Part shown: positions 62,801 through 64,000 of the stretch, in pieces
How positions within the stretch are numbered: position 1 is the first letter of the stretch
Layout: the number at the start of each line of letters is the position of its first letter
Source: Setophaga petechia
Lineage: Eukaryota > Chordata > Aves > Passeriformes > Parulidae
DNA length: 64,000 nucleotides
Direction of reading: 5' to 3'
Assembly (NCBI GenBank): GCA_024362935.1
Contig: JANCRA010000001.1
Location: 62,772,930 to 62,836,929 of the forward strand
Position numbers and translations under genes: made by a program
The notes under the pieces: model-generated
Told to the model about the DNA's origin: nothing
Databases searched by the model: none
Seen by the model: only the letters and a program-made list of their open reading frames with translations

Positions 62801-64000
62801 TATGATAACATTAGCAAATAATCATGATAATACCAATATGATAAACAATATCAGAAGATAAAAGTTACACAGTGTAAGCACTCTTTGACTATTTTGTCTT
62901 TTTCTCACTTGCATTATGGCACACCACTGATTATCTGCTTTGCTGTATGAGTCACATCAAGTTATATCATTTATGCTTCCAGAGGGTTCAGAGGATATCA
63001 TAAAGCATGGAGAGCAAAGCTTGTTCTGCACCCTAATGTAATCCAAAGTGCCTGGTGCTATAATTGTCTGCCTGCTGACTGCTCTGCTTTCCTTTTAAAG
63101 CAAAGGAAAACAATGCCTGACTGCAATTTTTTTCCTCCATTCATACTCCCCTCTAGACCTGATGCTTTCTCTCATTTTCTTTTGCCTATCTTTCCATTGC
63201 TCCCTTGTCCTTCCTTTTCCTAGCCTCCAGGGTGAAATGAATCCTTTCTTTTTCCTAAGCCTGAGACTGAACTCACATCCACAGAATCCTCTAAAAATTA
63301 TTTGGGCTCCTTTAGGGAGGTGGGGTATCCTCCAGGATACCAACAGCCATAAAATCATCACGTGCACCCAAGAATGCTCTGTCTGGCTCAGAGTACAAGT
63401 GGCTGTGGAGCCACGCTGCAGATCCCACCAAACACACAACCAAACCAAACAGAAACCACAGAAAATGTGCAAGAATGCACTGAAATATCAGCTATATCCT
63501 CCTCCATCCTTCCCATCTGCTCCCCAGATTTGTGTCACAAAACTCTTTGGTAAATGTCACATAACCTTCATTTGAACATGTTAATTCATCAAGTTTTCTT
63601 TCCATCTACTTCCTGAATACATTCAATAAATTATAAATGCATATTTATATGTGTTGGAAAGGTTTATAATCCAAAAGCTTCTAATTTACTCCTTTTTTTG
63701 GTAAAAAGTTTGTGTTACTAAGGCAGAAGATAGAACATATTTCAGTGTATCATCCTGGTGTAACAGGATAAATTTGTTCTAAGGAAGCCAGGTTAGAAAA
63801 AGATTTTTTTTTCATAACTACACATACAGTATCTGTGCATTACACTTCCAGCTTACACCACATGGGGTTTTTTATTTATATTTGCATAAAATTTGTGTAT
63901 GCAAACTGCAATTGCATGCCTTATAGACAAAGTTCTTTACACACTTCTCTGAAAAAAATTGCATTTTGCAAGTGTTGCAAAATTATCAAATATTATTCCA
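59836..64000. other. Non-coding stretch, no gene recognised
   Basis: AT-rich with a 14-bp palindrome at 60404-60417 (CCTTTCCGGAAAGG), a GC-richer piece at 61110-61280, a composite (ATT)n(GTT)n(GCT)n run at 61436-61462, and a strong acceptor-like tract ending at 62461 before an unrecognised 83-codon frame. Frames of 120-137 codons (60079-60441, 63095-63472 and 63162-63575) show no domain. No gene or RNA is supported to the end of the window. Confidence 0.6.
61436..61462. repeat. Composite trinucleotide microsatellite
   Basis: ATT units turn into GTT and then GCT units over about 27 bp, the pattern of a microsatellite degrading by substitution. Confidence 0.85.

Noticed and set aside
1..64000. 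Many open frames of 60-137 codons on both strands
   Set aside because: They overlap each other, start at arbitrary codons, show no known domains and occur at a density expected in AT-rich non-coding DNA.
1..64000. Endogenous retrovirus LTR or gag/pol/env remnants
   Set aside because: I looked for LTR ends with a primer-binding site and for reverse-transcriptase-like peptides and found none.
1..64000. tRNA, snRNA, 5S rRNA, Y RNA or well-known microRNA genes
   Set aside because: No internal promoter boxes in the right arrangement and no match to mature microRNA sequences I know.
1..64000. CRISPR array or prokaryotic operon
   Set aside because: No spaced identical repeats; frame lengths, CR1 repeat and composition are vertebrate.

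Overview
The window reads as vertebrate, most likely bird, non-coding nuclear DNA. The strongest clue is a CR1 LINE 3' end at about 3893-4115, in the form common in birds. A second, weaker CR1-like remnant lies near 50977-51057. The rest is AT-rich single-copy sequence with short homopolymer runs, little microsatellite DNA and few recognisable interspersed repeats, which fits the low repeat load of bird genomes. A songbird or other neoavian is my best guess, from the wording of the CR1 tail only.

I recognise no protein-coding gene, rRNA, tRNA, snRNA, known microRNA, CRISPR array or retroviral gene. Open frames are short (the longest is 167 codons at 53621-54124), lie on both strands, often overlap each other and match no family I know. 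This is what chance gives in 64 kb of AT-rich DNA. The window is either intergenic (gene-desert-like) or the inside of a very long intron. I cannot tell which from the sequence.

Layout: 1-3890 AT-rich with a GC-richer patch at 2165-2470; 3893-4115 CR1; 5422-5461 a pure pyrimidine tract ending in C16; 10311-10432 and 12899-13064 two old local tandem duplications; 13080-13330 a GTTAAT-rich, conserved-looking stretch; 18670-25200 AT-rich with several splice-like signals, including the best candidate non-coding exons (19477-19610 minus, 23404-23474 plus); 26740-27240 a GC/CpG-richer patch with a doubled CACGTG E-box; 31780-32280 a possible 30-bp micro-exon and a possible 46-bp minus-strand exon; 39380-40130 a GC-richer patch followed by a conserved-looking block; 45003-45106 an AT-rich minisatellite; 47431-47461 a perfect hairpin; 48311-48387 a tandem duplication; 52660-53940 GC-richer; 55370-55437 a long near-perfect inverted repeat whose tip recurs at 59817-59835; 55550-55722 a small CpG cluster with a GC box and a splice-donor-like end; 58370-58600 a strongly G+T-skewed block.

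No pathway or operon-like logic can be drawn from this window. What is worth a second look is structural: the 31-bp-arm hairpin and its dispersed copy, the local duplications, and the splice-site configurations, two of them resembling recursive (zero-length exon) splice sites. All exon and regulatory calls are inferences from motif shape. They need transcript and multi-species alignment evidence.
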